A stretch of DNA of 6,063 nt from Candidatus Eiseniibacteriota bacterium (lineage in GTDB: Bacteria > Eisenbacteria > RBG-16-71-46), in NCBI GenBank assembly GCA_005893365.1, contig VBPB01000204.1:1-6063 (forward strand). The letters run 5' to 3'. Position numbers and translations under genes: made by a program. Positions 1-6,063 of the stretch are shown here, piece after piece. Positions within the stretch are counted from its first letter, which is position 1. Each line of letters begins with the position of its first letter. A model generated the notes under the pieces. It was not told where the DNA came from and ran no database searches. It was given only the letters and a program-made list of their open reading frames with translations.

Positions 1-1917
1 GCCAGCGTTGTACAGCGAGAAGAACGAGATGTAGTCGCCGGTGGTGCTGGCGATCTCCTGGTCGATGCCCATGGCGTTGTAGTTGCCGGGGCCATTTCCG
101 CTCGCGCGCAGGTTGATCGTCGGCGACACCGCCCAGCGCTGGCGGTCCTGCGTGTTCGAGCCGAACACGCCGCCTTCCTTGTCCGCCGGCAGGTCGTGAT
201 CGCCGGCGGTGAGGATCTTCCCGTACAGGTTGCACTGGCGGTTGGGGCTGTCCACGCCACCGCACGGGTCATTGAAGGCCAGCGTCGAGAGCGAATGCAC
301 GTGGAAGTACACGGCCGGCGGCTTGCCGGTCGACTTCCAGGCGTTGAGCGCCGACACGACGGTGTCGTTGTTGATGGCACCGGCCCCGGTGACGTTCTCG
401 AAGTCCCCCTCCGCTGCCGACGCCTGGCCCGTCCAGGTGACGTTGTCGAGGATCGCCGCGCCACGCGTGCCCGAATCGAAGGCGGACGATGAATTGCCGG
501 CGTTCTCGTCGTCGAAGCCGCGGTTGGTCTTGACGCGGAAGACGAGACGTACGATGCCACCGCCAGCCGAGCGGATGTTCGCCAGCGCACTCGAGTAGAG
601 CGACGCCACGTCGATCGAGACGGCGGTCGGCGTGTGGGTCCCCGCGTAGCTCGCCAGCTCCTTGTAGTGTTGGTCACCCGATGTACAGCGGAGGACCTCG
701 GAGAGCCAGCGACGCTGTTTGTCGTAGACGGTCGTGATCTCGTTGGCACCCACGAACAGCGGCGCACTGAACGTCACGTTGTTGTCGTCCACCGGGGCGC
801 CGATGTAGACCATGAAGGAGTCGACCGGGCCGTTGGAGCTGCCAGCGACCGTCGCGGAGATGAAGTTGCCGTCGCTGGTCGGGTTATTCAGATTGTCATG
901 GGTGATGCTGATCGGGTCCTTGTCGAACCAGCCGATGGCGCCGACGAAGGAGTATCTCTGCGTCGACATGTTCGTGCTGAAGTTGAACGAGATGACCAGC
1001 GGTCCACTCGGGCTGTTGATGTCTCGGTAGAGCATCTGGTCCATCTGCGAGCCGTAGCCAGGGAAGTTGTGGTCGGTGCCGTTGACCGCGACCGAGCCCA
1101 CGGAGTTGTTGCCGTTGTTCCCCTGGTATTGGAGCAGGTCACCGTTGAACGCGTTGCCGGTCCCGCCGTTGGCCGTCAGGTCGATGGCCGACACGTCACC
1201 GGCCGAGCGCAAGCCCATCCAGGCGCATGCCGTCGAGCCCGCGCCACCGACTTCCGTCGGCGACCAGCCCACCGGCTGCACGTTGTGCCCCGCGACGGTG
1301 TCGCCGGGGGCGTACGCCCTATTGCCGCGGTCCCGGTGCCACAGGCCCACCACGCCGAAGGTGCGCTTGGGAGCGCCCTGGTTGATGACGTAGTTCACCT
1401 GATTGCCGTAATCCAGGCCGAAGAACGGCCGGACGTAATCGGGGAACGTGGTGGCGCCACTCTGGTACGCGCGGGCGACGGACCACCAGCCCTGCAGCGA
1501 GTCGGTCTCGGCCACGAAGCCGTTGCTCGCGGCGGGACCCTGGAAGCGGTCGAAGTCCCAGGCTCCGTTGTCGCCGATCGTGACCGGGGAGCCCACGCGC
1601 TTGGGGCGGTTGGGGCCGCGGCCCACGTGGTAGGGACCGACTCCGCCCGCCTGCATCGTGCCGCCGGCGGTGAAGGTCGGGTCGTAGATGTGACCCATCC
1701 AGATGGTGTCTGGATCAGCCCCATCCGCGGCCGTCCGGAGTCGAGCGGCGCGCGTCACGGCCCGCGATTCCGGGATCATCTCCTGCACCACGCCGTCGGT
1801 GTTCTGCGCCGATACGCGCGCCGGCGCGGACAAAGCCGCCGCGTGGGCGAACAGGATCGCGATGACGGATGGCAGGCGAGAGGCGCGCAAGCAGCCGCGA
1901 TTGGAGAGCGCGGACAC
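1..1917 (-). CDS. Large exported protein of unknown function, C-terminus beyond the window
   Basis: Function is not recognised. The minus-strand frame is open without a stop for 639 codons and leaves the window at position 1. I chose the GTG at 1917-1915: an in-frame stop lies about 12 codons upstream, GGAG (minus strand, 1926-1923) sits five bases before it, and it gives a clear signal peptide: Arg at 7, 11 and 14, a hydrophobic core about 18-31, and cleavage after VSA at about residue 37. The mature part is rich in Gly, Asn, Ser and aromatics, including GWW at 143-145, WFDKD near 330 and YGSQMDQMLYRD near 270. Segments look like beta-sandwich domains: GAAILDNVTW at 486-495 resembles the terminal strand of MAM/jelly-roll domains. 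A Cys/His cluster follows (HVH 539-541, C552, C562, DHD 573-575). No catalytic motif is certain and no membrane anchor is visible; a C-terminal sorting domain could lie outside the window. It probably acts on the surface or is secreted. Coding is certain in my view; function is open. Confidence 0.88.
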   Translation of the reverse strand, partial: MSALSNRGCLRASRLPSVIAILFAHAAALSAPARVSAQNTDGVVQEMIPESRAVTRAARLRTAADGADPDTIWMGHIYDPTFTAGGTMQAGGVGPYHVGRGPNRPKRVGSPVTIGDNGAWDFDRFQGPAASNGFVAETDSLQGWWSVARAYQSGATTFPDYVRPFFGLDYGNQVNYVINQGAPKRTFGVVGLWHRDRGNRAYAPGDTVAGHNVQPVGWSPTEVGGAGSTACAWMGLRSAGDVSAIDLTANGGTGNAFNGDLLQYQGNNGNNSVGSVAVNGTDHNFPGYGSQMDQMLYRDINSPSGPLVISFNFSTNMSTQRYSFVGAIGWFDKDPISITHDNLNNPTSDGNFISATVAGSSNGPVDSFMVYIGAPVDDNNVTFSAPLFVGANEITTVYDKQRRWLSEVLRCTSGDQHYKELASYAGTHTPTAVSIDVASLYSSALANIRSAGGGIVRLVFRVKTNRGFDDENAGNSSSAFDSGTRGAAILDNVTWTGQASAAEGDFENVTGAGAINNDTVVSALNAWKSTGKPPAVYFHVHSLSTLAFNDPCGGVDSPNRQCNLYGKILTAGDHDLPADKEGGVFGSNTQDRQRWAVSPTINLRASGNGPGNYNAMGIDQEIASTTGDYISFFSLYNAG

Positions 1918-2068
1918 AGTCCCTCCACTCCAGTGACATTGGCGCCGCGGGCGAGGTCATCGGGGGAATAGCCCCCTGCGCACCCAAAAGGATAGCCCCG
2001 GTCCCGGCCCCACCCCAGCGCTTTCTCGCGAGGCGAACCCCGTGGCGGGCCCGCCGGACCGGGCGTTT

Positions 2069-2074
2069 TAGTAT
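2069..2074 (+). promoter_or_regulatory. Possible weak -10 element for the opp operon
   Basis: TAGTAT matches the sigma-70 -10 consensus at four of six positions and lies in the only AT-rich patch upstream of oppA. No TTGACA-like -35 is visible at 16-18 bases upstream. If it is real, transcription would begin near 2081, leaving a leader of about 85 bases before the preferred oppA start and ruling out the in-frame GTG at 2077 as start. Confidence 0.15.
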
Positions 2075-2093
2075 GGGTGAACGCCGGGAGGCG

Positions 2094-2120
2094 ATGCTTC
2101 GGCGGGTCCCGCATGCGTGA
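2094..2120 (+). CDS. Possible 8-codon leader peptide upstream of oppA
   Basis: ATG at 2094 opens a very short frame reading MLRRVPHA and stopping at TGA 2118-2120. It is preceded by GGGAGG (2086-2091), the only Shine-Dalgarno-like sequence in the oppA leader, though the spacing is very short. Its stop lies three bases after the in-frame oppA ATG at 2113-2115, an arrangement that would allow termination-reinitiation coupling. No run of a single regulatory amino acid is present, so classical attenuation is not suggested. It may be chance. Confidence 0.15.
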   Translation: MLRRVPHA

Positions 2121-2166
2121 CGGTCGCCGTAGCCGCCTGCCGGTGCGGCTGTTATGCTCCGCCGCC

Positions 2167-3906
2167 GTGAGGCACCTCGCCCAGGTCCCGCGCCGGAACG
2201 GATTCCGGCACCCGCGACTGCGCCCGCTGGCCGCGGCGCTCCTCGTCGCGCTGGCGCTCGGCGCCTGCGCGCCCGGCGAGGACGGCGTGGTCCGCACCAG
2301 CGCCTCGGGCCCGCGCTGGTTTGGCGCTACTTCACTCCCGCCCGGCGATGTCTTCCGCTTCAGCCTGGGCGCCGAGCCCGAGACCTACGACCCCGGCCTC
2401 GCGGTCGGCCAGCCCGATGGCCGCGTGGCGCGCATCCTGTTCGAGGGCTTGACGCGCGAGGACCCCCAGACGCTCGAGCCGCTCCCGGGACAGGCGTACC
2501 GCTGGGAGCTCTCCGACCAGGGCCGCACGTACACCTTCCACCTGCGCCCGGGGATCCAGTGGAGCGACGGCCGCCCGGTCACCGCAGGCGACTTCCGCTG
2601 GTCGTGGCTGCGCGTGCTGAGGCCCGAGACGGCGTCGCGCTACGCGAGCTTCCTCTCCCCCGTGGTCAACGCCGAGGCGTTCAACAAGGGCGACGTGAAG
2701 GACGATCGCCAGGTGGGCCTCGAGGCGCCCGACGACAGCACCTTCGTCGTCCACCTGGCCTCCCCGGTCCCCTACTTCCTCTACCTCTGCCAGTTCTACA
2801 CCTGCCTGCCGGTGCCGCGCTGGACCATCGAGAAGTACGGCAACCGCTGGACGCTGCCCGGGACCATCGTCACCAACGGCGCCTTCACGCTCACCTACTG
2901 GCGGCAGAACAACCGCTTCGAGTTCGCGAAGAACCCGCGCTACTGGGACGCCGCCAGCGTGCGGCTCGGGCGCATGGTCGGCTACACGCTCGACGACCTC
3001 AACACGACGTTCAACCTCTACAAGGCCGGCGTCATCGACTGGTGTCCCAGCGGCTACTTCCCCTCGGCGTTCATCCCCTACATGCGCGGCTACGGTGACT
3101 ACTCGCACGGGGACTTCCAGGGTGTGTACTTCTACTCGATCTCGGTGACCCACCCGCCGATGAACAACGTCTGGGTGCGGCGCGCGCTCAACCACGCGGT
3201 GGACCGCGACGCGATCGCCAACCAGCTGCTCAAGGGCAGCCGGCGGCCGTGGGGCAACCTGGTCCCGACCGGCTACCCGGGATACCTGAACCCGCCCGGC
3301 ATCCGCTTCGATCCCGGCTACGCGCGCCAGTGCCTGGCCAAGGCCGGCTACCCCGGCGGCCAGGGATTCCCGAAGATCTCGATCCTCATCAACACCAGCG
3401 AGGACCACCGCCGCATCGCCGAGGCGATTCAGGCGATGTGGAAGCGCGAGCTGGGGATCGCGGTCGCGATCCAGAACGAGGAGTGGGGCTCGTACCTCCA
3501 GACGCTCACGTCGCTCCACTACGACGTGGCGCGGCGCTCGTGGCTCGGTGACTACCTCGACCCCAACACCTTCCTCGCCTGCTACGTGACCGGCGACGGC
3601 AACAACCGCTCCGGCTGGAGCGACTCACGCTACGACGCCATGATCCGCGACGCGGCCAAGGAGCTGGACCCGGCGCGCCGGCTCGCCATCCTGCAGCAGG
3701 CCGAGGCGCTCCTGCTCAGCGAGGGCCCGGTCGTCCCCATCTATCACTACTCCACCAACGAGTTGATCAAGCCCTACGTGCGGGGCATCTACCACACCGC
3801 GCTCGACATCCACCCGCTCACGCGCGTGTGGATCGACCACGACTGGCAGAAGCGCGCGGCGCCGGTCGCCGTAGCCCCCGGCGGGCCGGGGACGGAGACC
3901 CGTTGA
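2167..3906 (+). CDS. oppA: Oligopeptide ABC transporter substrate-binding lipoprotein OppA (SBP family 5)
   Basis: This protein captures peptides outside the cytoplasmic membrane and delivers them to OppBC. From GTG 2167 it has 579 residues, close to E. coli OppA (543). The signal peptide has a basic N-region, a hydrophobic core (about 21-31) and a lipobox LGAC with C34, so a lipid-anchored form is expected. Family 5 landmarks are in order: EPETYDP 70-76, TFHLRPGIQWSDGRPVTAGDF 123-143, IVTNGAF 234-240, QNEEW 436-440 and ARRSWLGDYLDPNTF from 455. By recalled comparison with E. coli OppA, R456 and D462 match Arg413 and Asp419, which hold the peptide termini, supporting a true peptide binder rather than a dipeptide or nickel protein. 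Cys417 of the E. coli disulfide is Leu here. The start is uncertain: ATG 2113 or GTG 2077 are in frame but give overlong signal sequences, and GTG 2167 lacks an obvious ribosome binding site. The stop overlaps the oppB start. Confidence 0.93.
   Translation: MRHLAQVPRRNGFRHPRLRPLAAALLVALALGACAPGEDGVVRTSASGPRWFGATSLPPGDVFRFSLGAEPETYDPGLAVGQPDGRVARILFEGLTREDPQTLEPLPGQAYRWELSDQGRTYTFHLRPGIQWSDGRPVTAGDFRWSWLRVLRPETASRYASFLSPVVNAEAFNKGDVKDDRQVGLEAPDDSTFVVHLASPVPYFLYLCQFYTCLPVPRWTIEKYGNRWTLPGTIVTNGAFTLTYWRQNNRFEFAKNPRYWDAASVRLGRMVGYTLDDLNTTFNLYKAGVIDWCPSGYFPSAFIPYMRGYGDYSHGDFQGVYFYSISVTHPPMNNVWVRRALNHAVDRDAIANQLLKGSRRPWGNLVPTGYPGYLNPPGIRFDPGYARQCLAKAGYPGGQGFPKISILINTSEDHRRIAEAIQAMWKRELGIAVAIQNEEWGSYLQTLTSLHYDVARRSWLGDYLDPNTFLACYVTGDGNNRSGWSDSRYDAMIRDAAKELDPARRLAILQQAEALLLSEGPVVPIYHYSTNELIKPYVRGIYHTALDIHPLTRVWIDHDWQKRAAPVAVAPGGPGTETR
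3894..3897 (+). promoter_or_regulatory. Ribosome binding site deciding the oppB TTG start
   Basis: GGAG lies five bases before TTG 3903, inside the end of oppA. It supports the TTG, which overlaps the oppA TGA (TTGA), over the upstream extension of the open frame to 3828. Confidence 0.7.
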
Positions 3907-4826
3907 GCCTGCTCGCCTTCATCGCGCGGCGCGTGCTGCTGATCATCCCGACGCTGTGGGTGATCGCCACGCTCACGTTCTTCCTGATCCACGCCGCCCC
4001 CGGCGGGCCCTTCCAGGCCGAGCGCGACATCCCCGCCGCCGCCAAGGAACAGCTCATGCGCCAGTACGGGCTCGATCAGCCGCTCGTCCGCCAATACGGG
4101 CGCTTCCTGGCCAACGCGGTGCGCCTCGACTTCGGGCCCTCGTACAAATACCCGTCGCGCCAGGTGCGCGAGATCATCTTCGAGGCCCTCCCGGTCTCGG
4201 CGGAACTGGGCGGCTGGGCGCTGCTGCTCGCGGTGCTGGTGGGCGTGCCGATCGGGGTGATCGCGGCGGTGAAGCAGAACTCGCGCGCCGACTACGCGGC
4301 GATGGGCCTGGCGCTCGCGGGCGTCTCGGTGCCCAACTTCGTGCTCGGGCCGGTGCTGGTGCTGGGGCTCTCGCTCACCCTCTACCTGCTGCCGCCCGCA
4401 CTCTGGCAGGGGCCCGAGAGCCGCATCCTGCCGGTGCTGACGCTCTCGACCGCCTACATCGCCTACATCGCGCGGCTCACCCGCGGCGGCATGCTCGAGG
4501 TGCTGCGCCAGGACTACATCCGCACCGCGCGCGCCAAGGGGCTGGGCGAGTCGGTGGTGGTGGCCAAGCACGCGCTCAGGCTCGGCATCCTGCCGGTGGT
4601 CTCCTACATCGGCCCGGCGGCGGCCCGCATCATGATGGGCTCGATCGTGGTCGAGAGCATCTTCTCGGTCCCCGGGCTCGGCCGCTACCTGGTGAACGCC
4701 GCGTTCAACCGCGACTACACGCTGGTGCTGGGCGAGGTGCTGTTCTACGCCAGCTTCCTGATGGGGCTGAATCTGGTCATCGACATCGCCTACACGCGGC
4801 TCGATCCGCGCGTGGAGCTGGCGTGA
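3903..4826 (+). CDS. oppB: Oligopeptide ABC transporter permease OppB
   Basis: This is one of two integral membrane subunits forming the peptide channel in the cytoplasmic membrane (binding-protein-dependent transport permease family). From TTG 3903 it is 307 residues; E. coli OppB has 306. The first membrane helix is about 11-31, followed by the family hallmark HAAPGGPF (30-37), then a periplasmic segment containing DFGPSYKYPSR. Core helices follow, starting with PVSAELGGWALLLAVLVGVPIG. The EAA-type loop contacting the ATPase is DYIRTARAKGLG (204-215). ESIFSVPGLGRYLVNAAFNRDY and a C-terminal DPRVEL close the protein, all matching OppB more than DppB as I recall them. The start overlaps the oppA stop by four bases with GGAG five bases upstream, indicating translational coupling. 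The frame is intact. Confidence 0.95.
   Translation: MSLLAFIARRVLLIIPTLWVIATLTFFLIHAAPGGPFQAERDIPAAAKEQLMRQYGLDQPLVRQYGRFLANAVRLDFGPSYKYPSRQVREIIFEALPVSAELGGWALLLAVLVGVPIGVIAAVKQNSRADYAAMGLALAGVSVPNFVLGPVLVLGLSLTLYLLPPALWQGPESRILPVLTLSTAYIAYIARLTRGGMLEVLRQDYIRTARAKGLGESVVVAKHALRLGILPVVSYIGPAAARIMMGSIVVESIFSVPGLGRYLVNAAFNRDYTLVLGEVLFYASFLMGLNLVIDIAYTRLDPRVELA
4814..4817 (+). promoter_or_regulatory. Ribosome binding site deciding the oppC GTG start
   Basis: GGAG lies five bases before GTG 4823, inside the end of oppB, with the same spacing as at oppB. It supports the GTG that overlaps the oppB stop (GTGA) over the long upstream extension of the same open frame. Confidence 0.7.
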
Positions 4827-5758
4827 GCGGCGCGCTGCGGGCGGTGGAGCCCCCGACGCTGCCGGCGCCGGCCGCCGCGGTGCAGACGCTGGCGAGCAGC
4901 CGGCCCGAGAGCCTCTGGGCCGACGCGTGGAAGCGCCTGCGCCGCAACCGCGCCGCGGTGATCTCGGCGGCGTTCCTGGCGTGGATCGTCTTCACGGCCA
5001 TCTTCGCGCCGTGGCTGCCGGGCATGCAGGATCCGACCCTCCAGGATCTCAAGCTCGGCGCCGTCCCACCGTCGCTGGCGCACTGGTTCGGGACCGACGA
5101 GCTGGGGCGCGACACCTTCGCGCGCGTCGTCTACGGCGGCCGCATCTCGCTCATGGTGGGCGTGGTGGCCACCCTGGTGAGCCTGATCGTCGGCGTGTCG
5201 TGGGGGGCGGTCGCGGGCTATCGCGGCGGCAAGACCGACGAGCTGATGATGCGCTTCGTCGACATCCTCTACTCGCTGCCCTACATCTTCCTGGTCATCC
5301 TGCTGCTGGTGTTCTTCAGCCGCAGCATCCTGATGCTGTTCGTCGCCCTTGGGCTGGTGCAGTGGCTCACCATGGCGCGCATCGTGAGGGGCCAGGTGCT
5401 GTCGCTCAAGCAGCAGACCTTCGTCGAGGCCGCGCGGGCGCTCGGGGCGGGGGACGCGGCGGTCATCTTCCGCCACATCGTGCCCAACACGCTGGGGCCG
5501 GTGATCGTCTACACCACGCTCACCGTGCCGGCCATCATCCTCCAGGAGGCGTTCCTCTCGTTCCTGGGACTGGGGGTGCAGCCGCCCGATGCCTCGTGGG
5601 GCACGCTGGTCTCGGATGGTGCGCGGGTGCTGGCGCTCTTTCCCTGGCTGGTGGTCTTCCCGGGGCTGGCGCTCTCGCTCACCCTCTTCTGCTTCAACTT
5701 CCTGGGCGACGGCCTGCGCGACGCGCTCGACCCCCAGGACCGGCGGGACGTGTTGTAG
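4823..5758 (+). CDS. oppC: Oligopeptide ABC transporter permease OppC
   Basis: This is the second channel subunit, pairing with OppB in the cytoplasmic membrane. From GTG 4823 it is 311 residues; E. coli OppC has 302. It opens with a Pro/Ala-rich cytoplasmic tail (about 1-30) and the amphipathic stretch SLWADAWKRLRRNRAAV typical of the OppC N-terminal domain, then membrane helix one (about 44-64). The periplasmic hallmark HWFGTDELGRD is at 87-97. GGRISLMVGVVATLVSLIVG begins the core permease domain. The EAA loop is TFVEAARALG (199-208), with canonical E202-A203-A204, followed by HIVPNTLGPVIVY. FLSFLGLGVQPPDASWG and FCFNFLGDGLRDALDPQDRR complete it, closely like E. coli OppC as recalled. Translation is coupled to oppB by a GTGA overlap. 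No oppD or oppF ATPase gene follows. Confidence 0.95.
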   Translation: MSGALRAVEPPTLPAPAAAVQTLASSRPESLWADAWKRLRRNRAAVISAAFLAWIVFTAIFAPWLPGMQDPTLQDLKLGAVPPSLAHWFGTDELGRDTFARVVYGGRISLMVGVVATLVSLIVGVSWGAVAGYRGGKTDELMMRFVDILYSLPYIFLVILLLVFFSRSILMLFVALGLVQWLTMARIVRGQVLSLKQQTFVEAARALGAGDAAVIFRHIVPNTLGPVIVYTTLTVPAIILQEAFLSFLGLGVQPPDASWGTLVSDGARVLALFPWLVVFPGLALSLTLFCFNFLGDGLRDALDPQDRRDVL

Positions 5759-5765
5759 GCATCGC

Positions 5766-5784
5766 GGCCGAGGAGTCGTCGGCC
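5766..5784. terminator. Possible hairpin terminator between convergent genes
   Basis: A perfect 6-bp inverted repeat, GGCCGA (5766-5771) and TCGGCC (5779-5784), with a 7-base loop lies eight bases after the oppC stop in the 67-bp convergent spacer. It could act on either strand. There is no T-tract on either side, so it is not a canonical intrinsic terminator, and such stems are common by chance in GC-rich DNA. Confidence 0.3.
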
Positions 5785-5825
5785 ACCCGTCGCATCATCC
5801 GCGCAGGTCGTTTCGCGGGCGTCCG

Positions 5826-6063
5826 TCAGACAGCCGGGAGTTTGCTGAGCGCCGCAGCGACGATCTTGCAGGCATGAATCAGATCGGCGAGGAGGCGCTC
5901 GTCGCCCGACTGATCGCCCTCGTACTCGCCGCGATTGCGAAGATCGTGGCATCGGGCCAAGACCCGCCACACCTCGGGGCCGAGGCCGAGCGTGTGTGGA
6001 AGCACCTGGAACACGATGTATCGTTTGCGAGCGCGATACCCCGAGTGCCGCAACGCCGCAAGG
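5826..6063 (-). CDS. HEPN-like small protein, N-terminus beyond the window
   Basis: About 79 codons are visible, ending at the stop 5828-5826. The frame stays open to the right edge, so the start lies outside; the TTG at 6053 is a possible but not preferred start because upstream codons continue a plausible helix (LAALRHSGYRARKRY). The protein is predicted all-helical. Its landmarks are HSGYRARKRYIVFQVLPHTLG, then EVWRVLARCHDLRNRGEYEGD, then a C-terminal helix LLADLIHACKIVAAALSKL. The HxxRNxxEYEG segment resembles small HEPN-domain proteins, a superfamily that includes RNA-cleaving toxins and their relatives. RNRGEY fits the RNxxxH spacing but with Tyr where catalytic His is usual; an alternative Rx5H pair is R30-H36 counted from the TTG. 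It is therefore either a divergent nuclease or a non-catalytic member. It is convergent with oppC, and a toxin-antitoxin partner, if any, would be upstream and outside the window. Confidence 0.7.
   Translation of the reverse strand, partial: LAALRHSGYRARKRYIVFQVLPHTLGLGPEVWRVLARCHDLRNRGEYEGDQSGDERLLADLIHACKIVAAALSKLPAV

Larger units (their letters stand above)
1918..2166. other. Divergent intergenic and leader region
   Basis: This stretch separates the minus-strand exported-protein gene from oppA and must hold both promoters. No convincing -35/-10 pair is visible. The only AT-rich island on the oppA side is GCGTTTTAGTATGG at 2064-2076, where TAGTAT (2069-2074) could serve as a weak -10. On the other side, ATAGCCCC occurs twice in the same orientation (1968-1975 and 1992-1999), the first copy inside a small hairpin GGGGG-AATAG-CCCCC (1962-1976). 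A 12-bp palindrome GGCGGGCCCGCC lies at 2044-2055. In such GC-rich DNA these may be chance. A short ORF at 2094-2120 is listed separately. If oppA starts at 2113 rather than 2167, the last 54 bases are coding. Confidence 0.5.

Noticed and set aside
634..1971. A 445-codon plus-strand open frame
   Set aside because: It is antisense to the exported-protein gene. Its translation is dominated by Arg, Val, Ala, Asp and His with no domain-like pattern, while the minus-strand frame has a signal peptide, a ribosome binding site and normal protein composition.
2044..2055. GGCGGGCCCGCC palindrome as an operator
   Set aside because: It is a perfect 12-bp palindrome, but made only of G and C in GC-rich DNA and without a second copy; chance is likely.
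1776..2297. A 173-codon minus-strand open frame spanning the divergent intergenic region
   Set aside because: It overlaps both the exported protein's N-terminus and the oppA signal peptide, is Arg/Pro-rich and has no recognisable features.
2332..3519. A 395-codon minus-strand open frame
   Set aside because: It is a mirror of oppA; the plus-strand product matches OppA throughout and this one is low-complexity Arg/Val/Glu/Ala.
3789..4571. A 260-codon minus-strand open frame rich in His, Gln, Arg and Glu
   Set aside because: It is antisense to the oppA end and oppB, and its composition is the typical reverse reading of GC-rich membrane-protein codons.
3956..4822. Long N-terminal extension of the oppC frame
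   Set aside because: It reads out of frame through oppB and gives Arg/Gly/Ala-rich nonsense. The GTG at 4823 has a ribosome binding site and yields a normal OppC length.
1..6063. tRNA, rRNA, CRISPR arrays, insertion sequences or prophage genes
   Set aside because: No cloverleaf-like or rRNA-like sequence, no regularly spaced repeats, no transposase or integrase motifs and no terminal inverted repeats were seen on either strand.

Overview
This is a GC-rich bacterial window (G/C strongly preferred at third codon positions) with five supportable genes: one large exported protein on the minus strand, a three-gene oligopeptide-importer operon on the plus strand, and the C-terminal part of a small minus-strand HEPN-like protein. 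The organism cannot be fixed from the window. The large exported protein, rich in Gly, Asn and aromatics with jelly-roll-like segments, resembles from memory the secreted proteins of uncultured high-GC lineages such as Candidatus Eisenbacteria. That is an impression, not a database result.

Layout. Positions 1-1917 (minus) are one uninterrupted reading frame that starts at a GTG with a good ribosome binding site and signal peptide and runs off the left edge (at least 639 residues). Because it has no stop inside the window, it is easily missed in favour of antisense shadow ORFs. Positions 1918-2166 are a divergent intergenic/leader region holding short repeats, weak promoter-like sequence and a possible 8-codon leader peptide. 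Positions 2167-5758 (plus) are oppA-oppB-oppC: a lipoprotein-type oligopeptide-binding protein and two permeases. The junctions are 4-bp overlaps (TTGA and GTGA), each with GGAG five bases before the non-ATG start. Positions 5759-5825 are a short convergent spacer with a GC-rich hairpin. From 5826 to the right edge (minus) lies the partial HEPN-like gene.

How the genes work together. OppA would capture peptides outside the cytoplasmic membrane and hand them to the OppB-OppC channel. The two ATPases (OppD/OppF) needed to drive transport are not here: oppC is followed at once by a convergent gene, so they must be encoded elsewhere or shared with another transporter. The exported protein is divergently transcribed from oppA; no functional link is shown. 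The transporter is ordinary. The least explained items are the exported protein and the HEPN-like protein, whose RNxxxH-type position carries Tyr.
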